In this document: positions 26,623 through 35,287 of the stretch, in pieces
Position numbering within the stretch: the stretch's first letter is position 1
Layout of the letters: each line of letters opens with the position of its first letter
DNA from: Lacticaseibacillus zhaodongensis
GTDB lineage: Bacteria; Bacillota; Bacilli; Lactobacillales; Lactobacillaceae
Direction: 5' to 3'
DNA: 64,000 bases
Assembly (NCBI RefSeq): GCF_009687905.1
Contig: NZ_BLBG01000006.1
Location: 1 to 64,000, forward strand
The notes under the pieces: model-generated
What the model saw: only the letters and a program-made list of their open reading frames with translations
What the model was told of the DNA's origin: nothing
Database searches by the model: none
Translations under genes and position numbers: made by a program

Positions 26623-27570
26623 TTACTTAGTTGCTGCCAGCGCGTCAAGCTTGCCGAGCAGCACCTTCTGGAACGCAGCCAGCTGCACTGTATTCAGCAA
26701 GTAGACCGCATCGTCATCATCCACCGCCGCGTCCTTACAAATCGTCTCGCCCCGGCCTGCGCCATCACTGCAGTCGACGTCAATCGTGACGTACTTACCG
26801 CCAAACAGTTCTGGATTAGTGAGGTAGATAATTGTCGTCGCGTCGTGAATTGCGACCAGATCGACATCCTCTTGGCCCGGAACGTGGGCGTAGAAGCTGA
26901 GCATCTGGCCGTACGCGTTCAGGATTGGGTCCGCACTGGCGAGCAAGGTGGCAATCTGCTTTTTGGTCAAGCCACACTGCAGGGTGATGTCTAGACCACA
27001 CATTACACAGGGCAGCCCGCTGTGGAGAACGATCTGCGCCGCTTCCGGATCGGCCCACACGTTGAACTCAGCGACGTCTGAGGTGTTACCACCAATACTG
27101 GAGCCGCCCATGAACACGATTTGCTCAATGCGTGACTGGACCTCGGGGAAGGTTTTGAGCAAAAGGGCAATATCCGTCATCGGCCCGGTTGGCACGAGGG
27201 TCACTTGCTCCCCCGCCGGCAGGGCCATGATCTGGTTGCGCATGAATAGAATCCCGTTCGGCGCTGCAAGTGGCTTGCTGGTTGCGGGGGCAACATAATC
27301 CCCTAAGCCGGACTCACCGTGGAAGTCCGCGGCGGCACTGACCGGCTTGATCAAGGGCTCAGTTGCTCCCCGCACGACCGGGACGTCCTCCAAGCCGAGC
27401 AAACTGCTGAGCCGCAACGCGTTGCGACTGACGCGGGCGCTGCTCTGATTGCCGGAGACGGCGGTGATTTCCATTAGGTTCAGTTGCTCCCGGCTAGCCG
27501 CAGCCATGGCAAAAGCAACTGCATCATCAATCCCTGGGTCTGAATCCAAAATAATATTTGTCTGCTGCAT
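26623..27570 (-). CDS. Inosine-uridine preferring nucleoside hydrolase
   Basis: Cleaves ribonucleosides to base and ribose. The 315 residues carry the hallmark N-terminal calcium site DSDPGIDDAVAF, the LVPTGPMTDIALLL segment and VFMGGSS, and the later DATT near residue 240. Close homologues are RihA/RihB/RihC-type enzymes; substrate preference (pyrimidine or mixed) cannot be settled. It lies 42 bp after the NCS2 permease gene on the same strand, and the pair would release purine bases and move them across the membrane. Confidence 0.92.
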   Translation of the reverse strand: MQQTNIILDSDPGIDDAVAFAMAAASREQLNLMEITAVSGNQSSARVSRNALRLSSLLGLEDVPVVRGATEPLIKPVSAAADFHGESGLGDYVAPATSKPLAAPNGILFMRNQIMALPAGEQVTLVPTGPMTDIALLLKTFPEVQSRIEQIVFMGGSSIGGNTSDVAEFNVWADPEAAQIVLHSGLPCVMCGLDITLQCGLTKKQIATLLASADPILNAYGQMLSFYAHVPGQEDVDLVAIHDATTIIYLTNPELFGGKYVTIDVDCSDGAGRGETICKDAAVDDDDAVYLLNTVQLAAFQKVLLGKLDALAATK

Positions 27571-27612
27571 GCGTAGTTAACACCTTTCTCGTGTTGCTCA
27601 ACCAGAGCGGAA

Positions 27613-29064
27613 TTAAATCAGCGCCATGAACACGAAGTCCAGAATGAAGCCGGCGGTCACGACCCAGAGTACCGGGTGGACGTCCTTAGCCTTACCGGTG
27701 ACGAGCTTGATCAGGCAGTAGAAGATAAAGCCGGCCGCAATCCCGTAAGAAATATTGTAAACCAGGCCCATGACGATGGACGCCATGAAGGCCGGAATGG
27801 CTTCGGACATGTCATCCCAATCAATTTCTTTGAAGCTGGACATCATCATGACCCCAACCATGATCAGGGCTGGCGCAACGGCCTCACTCGGCACGATGGC
27901 AATAACTGGCGCCAGCAGTGAGGAGAAGAGGAAGCAGATGGCAACGACAACGGCGGTCAAACCGGTCCGGCCCCCCGCAGCAATCCCGGTCGCAGATTCA
28001 ACGAAGACGGTGATGTTACTGGTACCAAAGAGCGCACCCACCCCGGTAGCAATCGCGTCAGAGAAGAGCGCCCGGTCCATTTTGGACGAGAAGCCGGCCC
28101 CATGTTCCATGGACTGCATGTCCGCATTTGTGAAGATGCCGGTCCGGCGCCCAGTCCCGATGAAGGTCCCCAGCGTATCAAAAATATCGGAGAAACTAAA
28201 GGCAAAAATTGTGATGACCGATAGCAAAATATGATGCGGGTCGGTGAACAGGCTGCCGAAACCCTTGGCAGAAAAGGCCGCACCAAAAGTCGTTCCGAGC
28301 TGATTGATGGCACTTCCCAGGGAATTAGCAGCTGACAGGTGCAAGTTGGTTACCCCAAAAGGAATTCCGATCAGTGTTGTTACGACAATTCCGATCAGCA
28401 CGGAACCTGGCACCTTTTTAACCACGAGCACGGCCATGAGCAGCAGCCCAAGCAGCGCCACGATTGCCCCCGGACGAGTGAAGTTGACCAAGGCGGGCGT
28501 GATGCCGCCCCCACTAACGATGGAATCAATGCCGTGGTTGAAGCTGTGAGCTGCCGGCGAACCACCATTAATGCTCAGAATACTAGAAGCATTAGAAGTA
28601 AACTGCAAAAAACCGGCGCTTTTCAGCCCGATGTAAGCAACAAACACCCCGATCCCACCACTGATTGCGTGCTGCATGACTTCGGGAATCGCCACAATAA
28701 TCAACTTCCGGATTTTGGTCACGGTAATTAGAATGTTGATGACCCCGCACAGGAAAACTAGGGCAAGTGCTTCCTGCCAGGTGAAACCCAGTGCGCCAAC
28801 AACGGTATAAGTGAAGAAGGCGTTCAGCCCGAGTCCTGGTCCCAGCGCGTACGGCACGTTAGCGAACAGGCCCATGATCAGCGTCCCGGTGACGCTGGCG
28901 ATGATGGTTGCGAGGAAAACTGCTTGCGTGGGCATCCCCGTCTGGGACAAGGTTTGCGGTGCAACGAAAAGAATGTACGACATTGCAAAGAAGGTCGTTA
29001 AACCGGCAACCACCTCACGTCCACGCGTGGTGTGATTGGCCTCAAGTTGGAAAAAGTGATCCAT
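27613..29064 (-). CDS. Purine permease, NCS2 AzgA/PbuG family
   Basis: Cytoplasmic membrane permease for guanine/hypoxanthine or adenine, 483 residues with 12-14 hydrophobic segments. It begins MDHFFQLEANHTTRGREVVAG, typical of the AzgA-like branch, and has GLGLNAFFTY, SDIFDTLGT and VESATGIAAGGRTG signatures. Upstream lies a PurBox (29181-29192) and a TTGACA -35 element on the same strand, so PurR control is likely; there is no purine riboswitch motif. Likely co-transcribed with the nucleoside hydrolase. Confidence 0.92.
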   Translation of the reverse strand: MDHFFQLEANHTTRGREVVAGLTTFFAMSYILFVAPQTLSQTGMPTQAVFLATIIASVTGTLIMGLFANVPYALGPGLGLNAFFTYTVVGALGFTWQEALALVFLCGVINILITVTKIRKLIIVAIPEVMQHAISGGIGVFVAYIGLKSAGFLQFTSNASSILSINGGSPAAHSFNHGIDSIVSGGGITPALVNFTRPGAIVALLGLLLMAVLVVKKVPGSVLIGIVVTTLIGIPFGVTNLHLSAANSLGSAINQLGTTFGAAFSAKGFGSLFTDPHHILLSVITIFAFSFSDIFDTLGTFIGTGRRTGIFTNADMQSMEHGAGFSSKMDRALFSDAIATGVGALFGTSNITVFVESATGIAAGGRTGLTAVVVAICFLFSSLLAPVIAIVPSEAVAPALIMVGVMMMSSFKEIDWDDMSEAIPAFMASIVMGLVYNISYGIAAGFIFYCLIKLVTGKAKDVHPVLWVVTAGFILDFVFMALI

Positions 29065-29180
29065 GATGTGCCCCTTTTTTATGATGTAATCGCGGCAAGG
29101 TTAATTCCCGCAATTTGATTGATTGATAAAAACGTATTAAATCAAAATTACGCGCCTTTTCTGAAATTATCAAGAGGGAC

Positions 29181-29192
29181 AATCCGAACAAT
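29181..29192. promoter_or_regulatory. PurBox upstream of the purine permease
   Basis: AATCCGAACAAT matches the PurR box core CCGAAC with its A/T flanks (AWWWCCGAACWWT). On the minus strand a TTGACA (-35) lies about 70 bp upstream of it, so the box is within the leader of the permease gene. Confidence 0.6.
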
Positions 29193-29295
29193 AATCGTGG
29201 TGCCGCTACCAACCGCGCTACTGTCGTAAAAAATAATCGGGCTCAGTAATTTGCTGTCAACACGGGCACTAACTTTTCTGTAAATCCGTGGAAAA

Positions 29296-29340
29296 GAAAA
29301 AAGCTTAAATTTCGCCAACCAGCAAAACTTAAGCCTTTCA
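29296..29340 (-). terminator. Terminator after the HAD phosphatase
   Basis: On the minus strand GCTTAAGTTTTGC pairs imperfectly with GAAATTTAAGC, followed by TTTTTTC. Confidence 0.75.
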
Positions 29341-29350
29341 TCATTCGTAG

Positions 29351-30124
29351 TTATTTGAGCCAACCAATGTGCCGCAAGCCCAGCTCGATGCCATCGCTCT
29401 CGGAATCCGCGGTGACCCAGTCGGCGGCCGCCCGCACGTCGGCATCGGCGTGGCCCATGGCGATACCAATGCCGGCCGCCCGCAGCATCTCCTTATCGTT
29501 CTGGTTGTCGCCAAACGCAACAATATTTTGCTGCTGAACGTCCAGCTCATCAGCCAGGCGCTTGATGCCGCGCGCCTTGGAACCATCCGCGGGCAGCACA
29601 TCGACACCGGCCGGTCCGAAACGCTTGAAACGCAGGTGCTGGTAACGTGGCACCTGGGCCTCCTGCGCGGACGTCAACAGTGCCAGGCCCTGCACGATCG
29701 GGTTTGTCAGCGCGTAACCGGGGCGCGCCACCGCAGTGGTTTTGCATTCGGCCATCAGCTGCTCCATGACTGGATCAGGCAAGTGGTCAGCGTAGAGGCC
29801 ACTAGTCGCCTCGGCTAAAAAGTTGGTGCCAATGCTGCGCGTGAAGAGGTTCAGGTCCGCAATCTCTTTGCGATCAAGCGTCCGCCGCGCCCGGACTTGG
29901 TCGTCGATGTAGACTGCCGAGCCGGTGCACAGGACGTAATCATGAATTCCAGCGGCTTGGATCACAGCTTTGGCCATCTGATAATTACGGCCGGTCGCGA
30001 TGGCAACGTGCACCCCTTGCTGCTGGAGCTGCTTAATGGCGGCCAGACTGCTCGGCAGAATGTGCTTGGCTCGATTGACCAAAGTCCCGTCAATATCAAA
30101 AACAACTAGCTTATTTGCAGACAT
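29351..30124 (-). CDS. HAD-family Cof-type sugar phosphatase
   Basis: Haloacid dehalogenase-like phosphatase of the Cof/YidA group, 257 residues, acting on small phosphorylated metabolites. Motif I is VFDIDGTLV (nucleophile and acid/base Asp), motif II IATGRN, and motif IV VAFGDNQNDKEML. It begins 3 bp after the stop of the LacI regulator gene and is surely co-transcribed with it. The natural substrate is unknown. Confidence 0.92.
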   Translation of the reverse strand: MSANKLVVFDIDGTLVNRAKHILPSSLAAIKQLQQQGVHVAIATGRNYQMAKAVIQAAGIHDYVLCTGSAVYIDDQVRARRTLDRKEIADLNLFTRSIGTNFLAEATSGLYADHLPDPVMEQLMAECKTTAVARPGYALTNPIVQGLALLTSAQEAQVPRYQHLRFKRFGPAGVDVLPADGSKARGIKRLADELDVQQQNIVAFGDNQNDKEMLRAAGIGIAMGHADADVRAAADWVTADSESDGIELGLRHIGWLK

Positions 30125-30127
30125 ACT

Positions 30128-31069
30128 TTAATTCCTCACAATAAAATCAGATTTGACCAACTGGTGCCGCACACCCGGCCGAATCGCGAGTGAAAAGGCG
30201 ATGTGCCCCAATGTTTCGAGGTGGTGGTTAATAGTCGGAAAGTTGAGTAGCCGACTCGACAGCTGGTTCTCGGTCCCCATTATACCAGGAATTCCCTTTC
30301 CCCACGCTCGGTACGCCAGCAATACTCCTGCGGCAATATCATCCCCATTGGCGAGCACAAAATCCACCTTGGGATCGGTCGTCTGCAGGAAACACGCAGC
30401 GTCATAGCCATCGGTCTGACTGGTGATACCCAGACGCAGACGTTGCTGCCCTAAGTCGCGGCCGAACACCATTTTGTAGGCGCGCAGCATATCCCGCGTG
30501 GTTTCGCTCACGTCCGGGGCCCGCTGCGCCAAAATGGCGACCTCGCGATAGCCGTGCTCCCAAATCCAGCGAAAGGCGGCCTCATAAGTCGGCATGCGGT
30601 CCGAATACGCGGCGGAAAGCGGCTCATCACCAACGTTCTCGCAGCAGACGATTTGCCCGCACTTACTGTAAACTTCCAGCTCTTTCAGTGGCATCTGCCG
30701 GGAAGTGAAAATTAGCGCGGCATAAGCCTTTTGCTGGAACTCGTGCAGGTAGCGTAATTCCAAACCGACATCATAATTCGTGGGCAGGAGGGTGACCCGG
30801 TAGCCAGTTGGAAACGCTGCTTCCGTAATGCCGTTCAATATGTATGCAAAATACGGGTGGTGACTGTTCGGCAGCACCACCCCAATGTTCCGGCTGCGGC
30901 CAAGGGACAAACTGCGGGCAAGCGCGTTTGGGGTGTAGTCTAAACTGGCCATCACGGCTTCGATCTTAGCCCTGGTGGTCGCTGCGACACTGTCTGGATG
31001 GTTGATAACGTTTGACACTGTCCCCAGTGAATAACCCGATATGCGGGCGACATCGTGGATCGTGGCCAT
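30128..31069 (-). CDS. LacI/GalR-family transcriptional regulator
   Basis: Sugar-responsive DNA-binding protein of 313 residues. The N-terminal HTH (TIHDVARISGYSLGTVSNVINH) and hinge helix (YTPNALARSLSLGRSRNIGVV) are clear; the rest is the periplasmic-binding-like effector domain. GGAGGAG precedes the ATG. A LacI-type palindrome lies just upstream, pointing to autoregulation. The downstream partner is the HAD phosphatase gene; no transporter is linked, so the inducer is unknown. Confidence 0.93.
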   Translation of the reverse strand: MATIHDVARISGYSLGTVSNVINHPDSVAATTRAKIEAVMASLDYTPNALARSLSLGRSRNIGVVLPNSHHPYFAYILNGITEAAFPTGYRVTLLPTNYDVGLELRYLHEFQQKAYAALIFTSRQMPLKELEVYSKCGQIVCCENVGDEPLSAAYSDRMPTYEAAFRWIWEHGYREVAILAQRAPDVSETTRDMLRAYKMVFGRDLGQQRLRLGITSQTDGYDAACFLQTTDPKVDFVLANGDDIAAGVLLAYRAWGKGIPGIMGTENQLSSRLLNFPTINHHLETLGHIAFSLAIRPGVRHQLVKSDFIVRN

Positions 31070-31088
31070 TAATAAACTCCTCCTCCGA

Positions 31089-31105
31089 AATGGTTACGCT
31101 TTCCA
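31089..31105. promoter_or_regulatory. LacI-type operator
   Basis: ATGGTTACGCTTTCCAT is an inverted repeat with a central CG (TGG..ACG..CCA), 20 bp before the regulator's start codon. It could be bound by the regulator itself or by CcpA. Confidence 0.6.
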
Positions 31106-31152
31106 TCATAGCATGCTTTCAGAGTTTGTGGGGCTTTTAACAAAGACGCAAA

Positions 31153-31193
31153 CTGGCGAGTCGGGAAATAAGTGCATTCCCAACCCGCCAGCG
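31153..31193 (-). terminator. Terminator after the disulfide reductase gene
   Basis: On the minus strand CTGGCGGGTTGGGAA pairs with TTCCCGACTCGCCAG, followed by TTTGCGTCTTTG. Confidence 0.75.
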
Positions 31194-31217
31194 TGGCGTA
31201 AATATTAACTTAACAGT

Positions 31218-32555
31218 TTAGTTATAAAAGTACCCGAGGTCACTCGCAACACTTGGATATGCCGGCACCCACTTGCTTAACGCAGTGGCTGGGGCCTTGG
31301 CAGTAATCAAGGCGGTGAGGTAATTGATCAACTCCTCGGCGTCAGCAGCTAGGACAACTGCGCCCACCAGTTGGCCACTCTTGCGGTCGGTGATGGTCGT
31401 GACGCGCGCGTCCTTATCGGCAAGGCGCTGGTAAGTGTACCAGCTGCCAACGTCCTGCGTCGTCACTTCGTACTTGCCAGACTGGCGCTCCGCAGTGCTC
31501 AGGTCGACGCCAACTTCGGCGAGCTCTGGCCCCGCAAAGACCACGTGCGGGATCGGTGGGTAAACGATTGGATCCTTGTCCCCCTGGATAACCCGCGCGA
31601 CGTAGCGCCCTTCTAATCCGGCCACGGGCGTGAGCTTCGGAATTTTGCGGGCAACCACGTCCCCCACGGCGTAAACATTAGCCGCGGTCGTGCGCAGGTT
31701 CTCGTCGACCGTAATGCCGCCGCGCTCGCTGGCGATCCCGGCGGCAGCCAAATTCAAACCATCAATGTTCGCTGGCCGGCCGGTTGCGGCGTAAAGGTGG
31801 TCAAAATGGAGTTCGGTGCCAGCATCAGTTAAGGCCGTCACGCCGCCCGCATCGTCCTTGGTCACACTGTTAACGCTAGTGTTCCAGTGGAACTGGACGC
31901 CCTTAGCGGCCAGCTGCTTGGCAACGATGGTGCTGTACTCCTCTGGGAACCCGCGCAGAATCCGCTCGTTGTGCTGGATAATGTGCACCCTACTACCGGC
32001 GAGCACCGCAATGTTGGCCAGTTCAATTGCGACGTAACCACCACCAATAAAGCCAATTTCTGCTGGTAAGTCCGGTAGGTTCAGGAAGTTGGTGCTCGTT
32101 TCCAGCAGGTCAGCGCCGGCAACATCCGGTTTAGCAGGGTGCGCACCGGTCGCAATGATGATGTTTTGGGCGCTGATCTGCTCATCCCCAACCCGCACCG
32201 TGTGCGCATCAACAAACTCGGCTTGGCCATGCCGGTGCTCGATGCCACTGCCCTCAAGGCCAACCTCGGTCCCAGTTGGCACCTTGTCGGTATAACTGTG
32301 CTTGAAGGCCATCATGTCCGGCCAGTTAACCTTTGGTGCGGCCGCGATGCCCTTACCGCCGTAATTCTGGGCCTGGCGCCGGTTCTCGACGACCCCATAC
32401 AGCATCTTCTTGGGGTCACAGCCAAAGTTGGGGCAGGTGCCGCCCCACAGGTTGCCTTCGATCACCATGAGCTTTTGGCTCGGCTGCAAAGTGTACGCGG
32501 CGGCGAGCCCGCCGGGACCCCCGCCAATAATTAAGGTGTCGTAATCATCCTTCAT
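31218..32555 (-). CDS. Pyridine nucleotide-disulfide oxidoreductase, atypical glutathione reductase-like
   Basis: FAD flavoprotein of 445 residues. The FAD motif GGGPGGLAAA, the redox pair CPNFGC (Cys41/Cys46), the NAD(P) motif GFIGGGYVAIELA and the YAVGDV FAD site are present. The usual C-terminal HPT.xE dyad that activates the thiol substrate is replaced: here it reads AYPSVASD, with Tyr for the catalytic His and Asp for Glu. It may not be a true glutathione reductase. Start ATG 32555 has GGAGG at 8 bp. It lies just downstream of the transporter genes at 32609-35127. Confidence 0.85.
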   Translation of the reverse strand: MKDDYDTLIIGGGPGGLAAAYTLQPSQKLMVIEGNLWGGTCPNFGCDPKKMLYGVVENRRQAQNYGGKGIAAAPKVNWPDMMAFKHSYTDKVPTGTEVGLEGSGIEHRHGQAEFVDAHTVRVGDEQISAQNIIIATGAHPAKPDVAGADLLETSTNFLNLPDLPAEIGFIGGGYVAIELANIAVLAGSRVHIIQHNERILRGFPEEYSTIVAKQLAAKGVQFHWNTSVNSVTKDDAGGVTALTDAGTELHFDHLYAATGRPANIDGLNLAAAGIASERGGITVDENLRTTAANVYAVGDVVARKIPKLTPVAGLEGRYVARVIQGDKDPIVYPPIPHVVFAGPELAEVGVDLSTAERQSGKYEVTTQDVGSWYTYQRLADKDARVTTITDRKSGQLVGAVVLAADAEELINYLTALITAKAPATALSKWVPAYPSVASDLGYFYN

Positions 32556-32608
32556 CCTCATAACCTCCAGTCCTTGTCCACATGTGCAAAAACGCTTACT
32601 CGTGTGGC

Positions 32609-33595
32609 TTAGTTCCCATTATCGTCCTGTGCCCGAGCGCGTGCAATGTATTGCAGGACCGCACCGGCCGTGACGACATAATCACCATCAGCACACTGCA
32701 CGTATACTTGGCCGGCCGCGGCCAGTTGCTCGACGCCAGCGTCCAGTGCGGTCTTGCCCGCAATGAACTTGCCGGCAGCCGGCAGCTCCTGAATGCGCGC
32801 AGCCAAACCGGCGGCGACCACGTCCTCAAACTCGGCGCTAAGTGGATCCGCCTTCCCCGCGCCGGCGAAGAAGTCCGCCACGAACTGGTTAGCGGGGCTT
32901 TGTTTAATTTCTTCCGGCGTGCCGACCTGCTGAATCCGACCCTCATGCATGATGGCAATGTGGTCGCCCATTTTGAGTGCTTCATTCATGTCGTGGGTGA
33001 CGAAAATAATCGTCTTGTGCAGCTTGGCCTGCAGGCTCAGTAACAAGTCCTGCAGCTGGCGCCGGGACAATGGGTCCAGCGCGCTGAAGGGCTCATCCAT
33101 CAAAATAGTGGGTGGGTCAGCCGCCAGGGCGCGCACAATTCCGACCCGCTGCGCCTCACCACCGGACAGGTCGCTCGGATACCGGGCGGCATAGTCGGCA
33201 GCCGGCAGGTCCACGGCCGCCAAGAGTTCATCCCCAGTCCGTTTAATTTCGGCGGGCGCGACGTGCTTCATCTCGGGAATAACGGCAATATTTTGCGCAA
33301 CCGTCATGTTGGGAAAGAGGGCGCCTGTTTGCAGGACGTAACCGATCCGCCAGCGCAATTGCTGCAAATCATAGTCCTTAACCCGTTTGCCAGCGTAATA
33401 GACATCCCCGCCGGTCGGCACAACGAGGCCGTTGATCATTTTGAGCGTGGTGGTTTTGCCGCTGCCGGAGGGCCCAACCAGGACGAAAATCCCGTGCGCC
33501 GGAATGTCGAGGTTCAGGTCGCTGATAACCGTGCCGCCCGCAAAAGCCTTACTGACGTGTTTGAAACTAACTGCTGCTTCACTTTCAGTCATCAC
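32609..33595 (-). CDS. ABC transporter ATP-binding protein (quaternary amine/ergothioneine type)
   Basis: ATPase subunit of 328 residues for the permease gene upstream. Walker A GPSGSGKTT, signature LSGGEAQRVGIVRAL and Walker B ILMDEPFSALD are intact. The C-terminal ~90 residues after the ATPase core (NQFVADFFAGAGK onwards) resemble a reduced regulatory region rather than two clear CBS domains. Its start overlaps the permease stop by 4 bp (ATGA), so the two are translationally coupled. Confidence 0.9.
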   Translation of the reverse strand: MMTESEAAVSFKHVSKAFAGGTVISDLNLDIPAHGIFVLVGPSGSGKTTTLKMINGLVVPTGGDVYYAGKRVKDYDLQQLRWRIGYVLQTGALFPNMTVAQNIAVIPEMKHVAPAEIKRTGDELLAAVDLPAADYAARYPSDLSGGEAQRVGIVRALAADPPTILMDEPFSALDPLSRRQLQDLLLSLQAKLHKTIIFVTHDMNEALKMGDHIAIMHEGRIQQVGTPEEIKQSPANQFVADFFAGAGKADPLSAEFEDVVAAGLAARIQELPAAGKFIAGKTALDAGVEQLAAAGQVYVQCADGDYVVTAGAVLQYIARARAQDDNGN

Positions 33596-35127
33596 CGCGC
33601 CCCCTTCCTGAGCAAACCGTGTTTTTCAAGGTAGTTCCGCGCCACTTTGGCCGTGCTTTCCTGCTTCACATTGACTTCATAGTTCATCTCGCTCATTTCG
33701 CTGGAAGTAATGTGGCCGGCGAGCTTGTTCAAACTACGCACGATTTGCGGGTGCTTTTTGGCGAAGTCATCCTTCATCAGCGGTGCGCCGCGGTACGACG
33801 GGAACATCTGCTTGTCGTCCCGTAGCACCTGCAAGTTGTACTGGCGCAGCTCACTGTCCGTGGAATACGCATCCACAATGTTGACCTTACCGTTGTGGAT
33901 CGCGGTGTAGCGCAGCGCTGGTTCGAAACTACGGTTAGGAATCGTCAGCCCGTAAGTCTTCTTGATGCCCTTGAGCCCATCCTGGCGGTCAATGAATTCC
34001 AGGGTGAAGCCGCCGTGCAGCTTATCCTGCACCCGCGCCAGGTCACTGATTGTCCGCAGGTGGTTGGCCTTAGCAAAAGACTTGGTCACCGCCAGCGCGT
34101 AGGTGTTGTCGTAACGCATCGGCTGCAGCAGCCGCATTTGGTCCTGTTCTTGCAAGAGCCTAGTCGCCTGGGAAGAAGTCTGCGCCGCGGTCCGGTGCGT
34201 GCGCAGCTGTCCTGCCGGTAATTTAACCAGACTTTCCAGCACCGTACCGCTGAACTCAGGATAGATGTCAATCGAGCCGTTCTTCAGAGCCGAGAAGAGA
34301 AAGCTGGTTTTGCCAAAATTCTCCTTGAGCTGCACGTGGATGTGCGGATCATCCTGCTCGATCAAGTCCTTATACATGTTGATGAGGATGTCCGGTTCAC
34401 TACCCATTTTGCCGGCAATCGTGATGGTCTCGTCATGATTCATTTGCCCATAAAGCGCAGTGCCCCCGCCGCCAATGACGAGCAGTGCCACTAATGAAGC
34501 GGTCCACTGCCAGTGGTGGTGCGACAGCCACGAAACTAAGCCACTCAAAATCAGGGCTAAGGCTGCGGACGAGATGGCCCCGATTAAAATCAATGAGGTA
34601 TCGTTCCGGTCAATACCCAGCAGGATAAACGAACCCAAACCGCCCGCACCAATCAAAGCGGCTAAGGTTGCCGTGCCAATAATCATGACCAGCGCGGTGC
34701 GGATCCCGCCAAGAATTGTCGAAGCTGCAAGCGGCAACTGGACCTTGATCAACTTGCGGGTGCGGCTCATGCCAAACGCATCGGCCGCTTCATCCAGGTC
34801 CGGATCAATATTGTGCAAGCCCAAGTAAGTATTCTGATAAATGGGCAGCACCGCGTAAACCACCAGCGCGATGACGGCCGGCACAGTCCCAATCCCCACG
34901 AAGGGAATCAGCAGCCCGAGCAAGGCCAAGGACGGAATGGTCTGAAGGACACTCGCCGCTTGCAAAATTATATTCGCGGTTTTGGGCCGCGACTGGGTCC
35001 AGTACGCCAATGGCATCGCAATCAGCATCGCGATGAGGAGCGCAATCATGGAAATGCTCAGATGTTGGCCAATCGCCTGGAGCAGATCACTCCGCCGACT
35101 AACTAATGTATTCATAAATGCGGCCAT
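33592..35127 (-). CDS. ABC transporter permease fused to its substrate-binding domain
   Basis: A 511-residue membrane protein. Residues ~1-215 are an OpuCB-like permease with six hydrophobic segments and the EAA loop LDEAADAFGMSRTRKLIKVQLPLA. Residues ~230-511 are a type F substrate-binding domain (TITIAGKMGSEPDILINMYKDL, IDIYPEFSGTVLESL). This fusion is seen in glycine betaine/choline transporters and in the ergothioneine transporter EgtU; the sequence shown does not decide between them. It is the first gene of an operon with the ATPase and, probably, the disulfide reductase. Confidence 0.88.
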   Translation of the reverse strand: MAAFMNTLVSRRSDLLQAIGQHLSISMIALLIAMLIAMPLAYWTQSRPKTANIILQAASVLQTIPSLALLGLLIPFVGIGTVPAVIALVVYAVLPIYQNTYLGLHNIDPDLDEAADAFGMSRTRKLIKVQLPLAASTILGGIRTALVMIIGTATLAALIGAGGLGSFILLGIDRNDTSLILIGAISSAALALILSGLVSWLSHHHWQWTASLVALLVIGGGGTALYGQMNHDETITIAGKMGSEPDILINMYKDLIEQDDPHIHVQLKENFGKTSFLFSALKNGSIDIYPEFSGTVLESLVKLPAGQLRTHRTAAQTSSQATRLLQEQDQMRLLQPMRYDNTYALAVTKSFAKANHLRTISDLARVQDKLHGGFTLEFIDRQDGLKGIKKTYGLTIPNRSFEPALRYTAIHNGKVNIVDAYSTDSELRQYNLQVLRDDKQMFPSYRGAPLMKDDFAKKHPQIVRSLNKLAGHITSSEMSEMNYEVNVKQESTAKVARNYLEKHGLLRKGAR

Positions 35128-35164
35128 TTTGCCACCATCTTTCTGAATTCGGGATTACCTAGCA

Positions 35165-35215
35165 TATAAGAAGAACCCCCCAAGCCAGATTGTTCTATCC
35201 AACTCCGGGGGTCCC
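35165..35215 (-). terminator. Terminator after tsaD
   Basis: On the minus strand ACCCCCGGAG pairs with a GGGGGGT arm over an imperfect stem, followed by TCTTCTT. Moderate U-run. Confidence 0.6.
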
Positions 35216-35287
35216 CATTACCTATATTTACTATTATTCATGCCTAAAGAGGCATTTTCAACTGACAATTCGCCATATTTGCTGTCT

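Noticed and set aside
29065-29300. Purine riboswitch before the NCS2 permease
   Set aside because: The conserved aptamer core is not present; a PurBox explains the regulation better.
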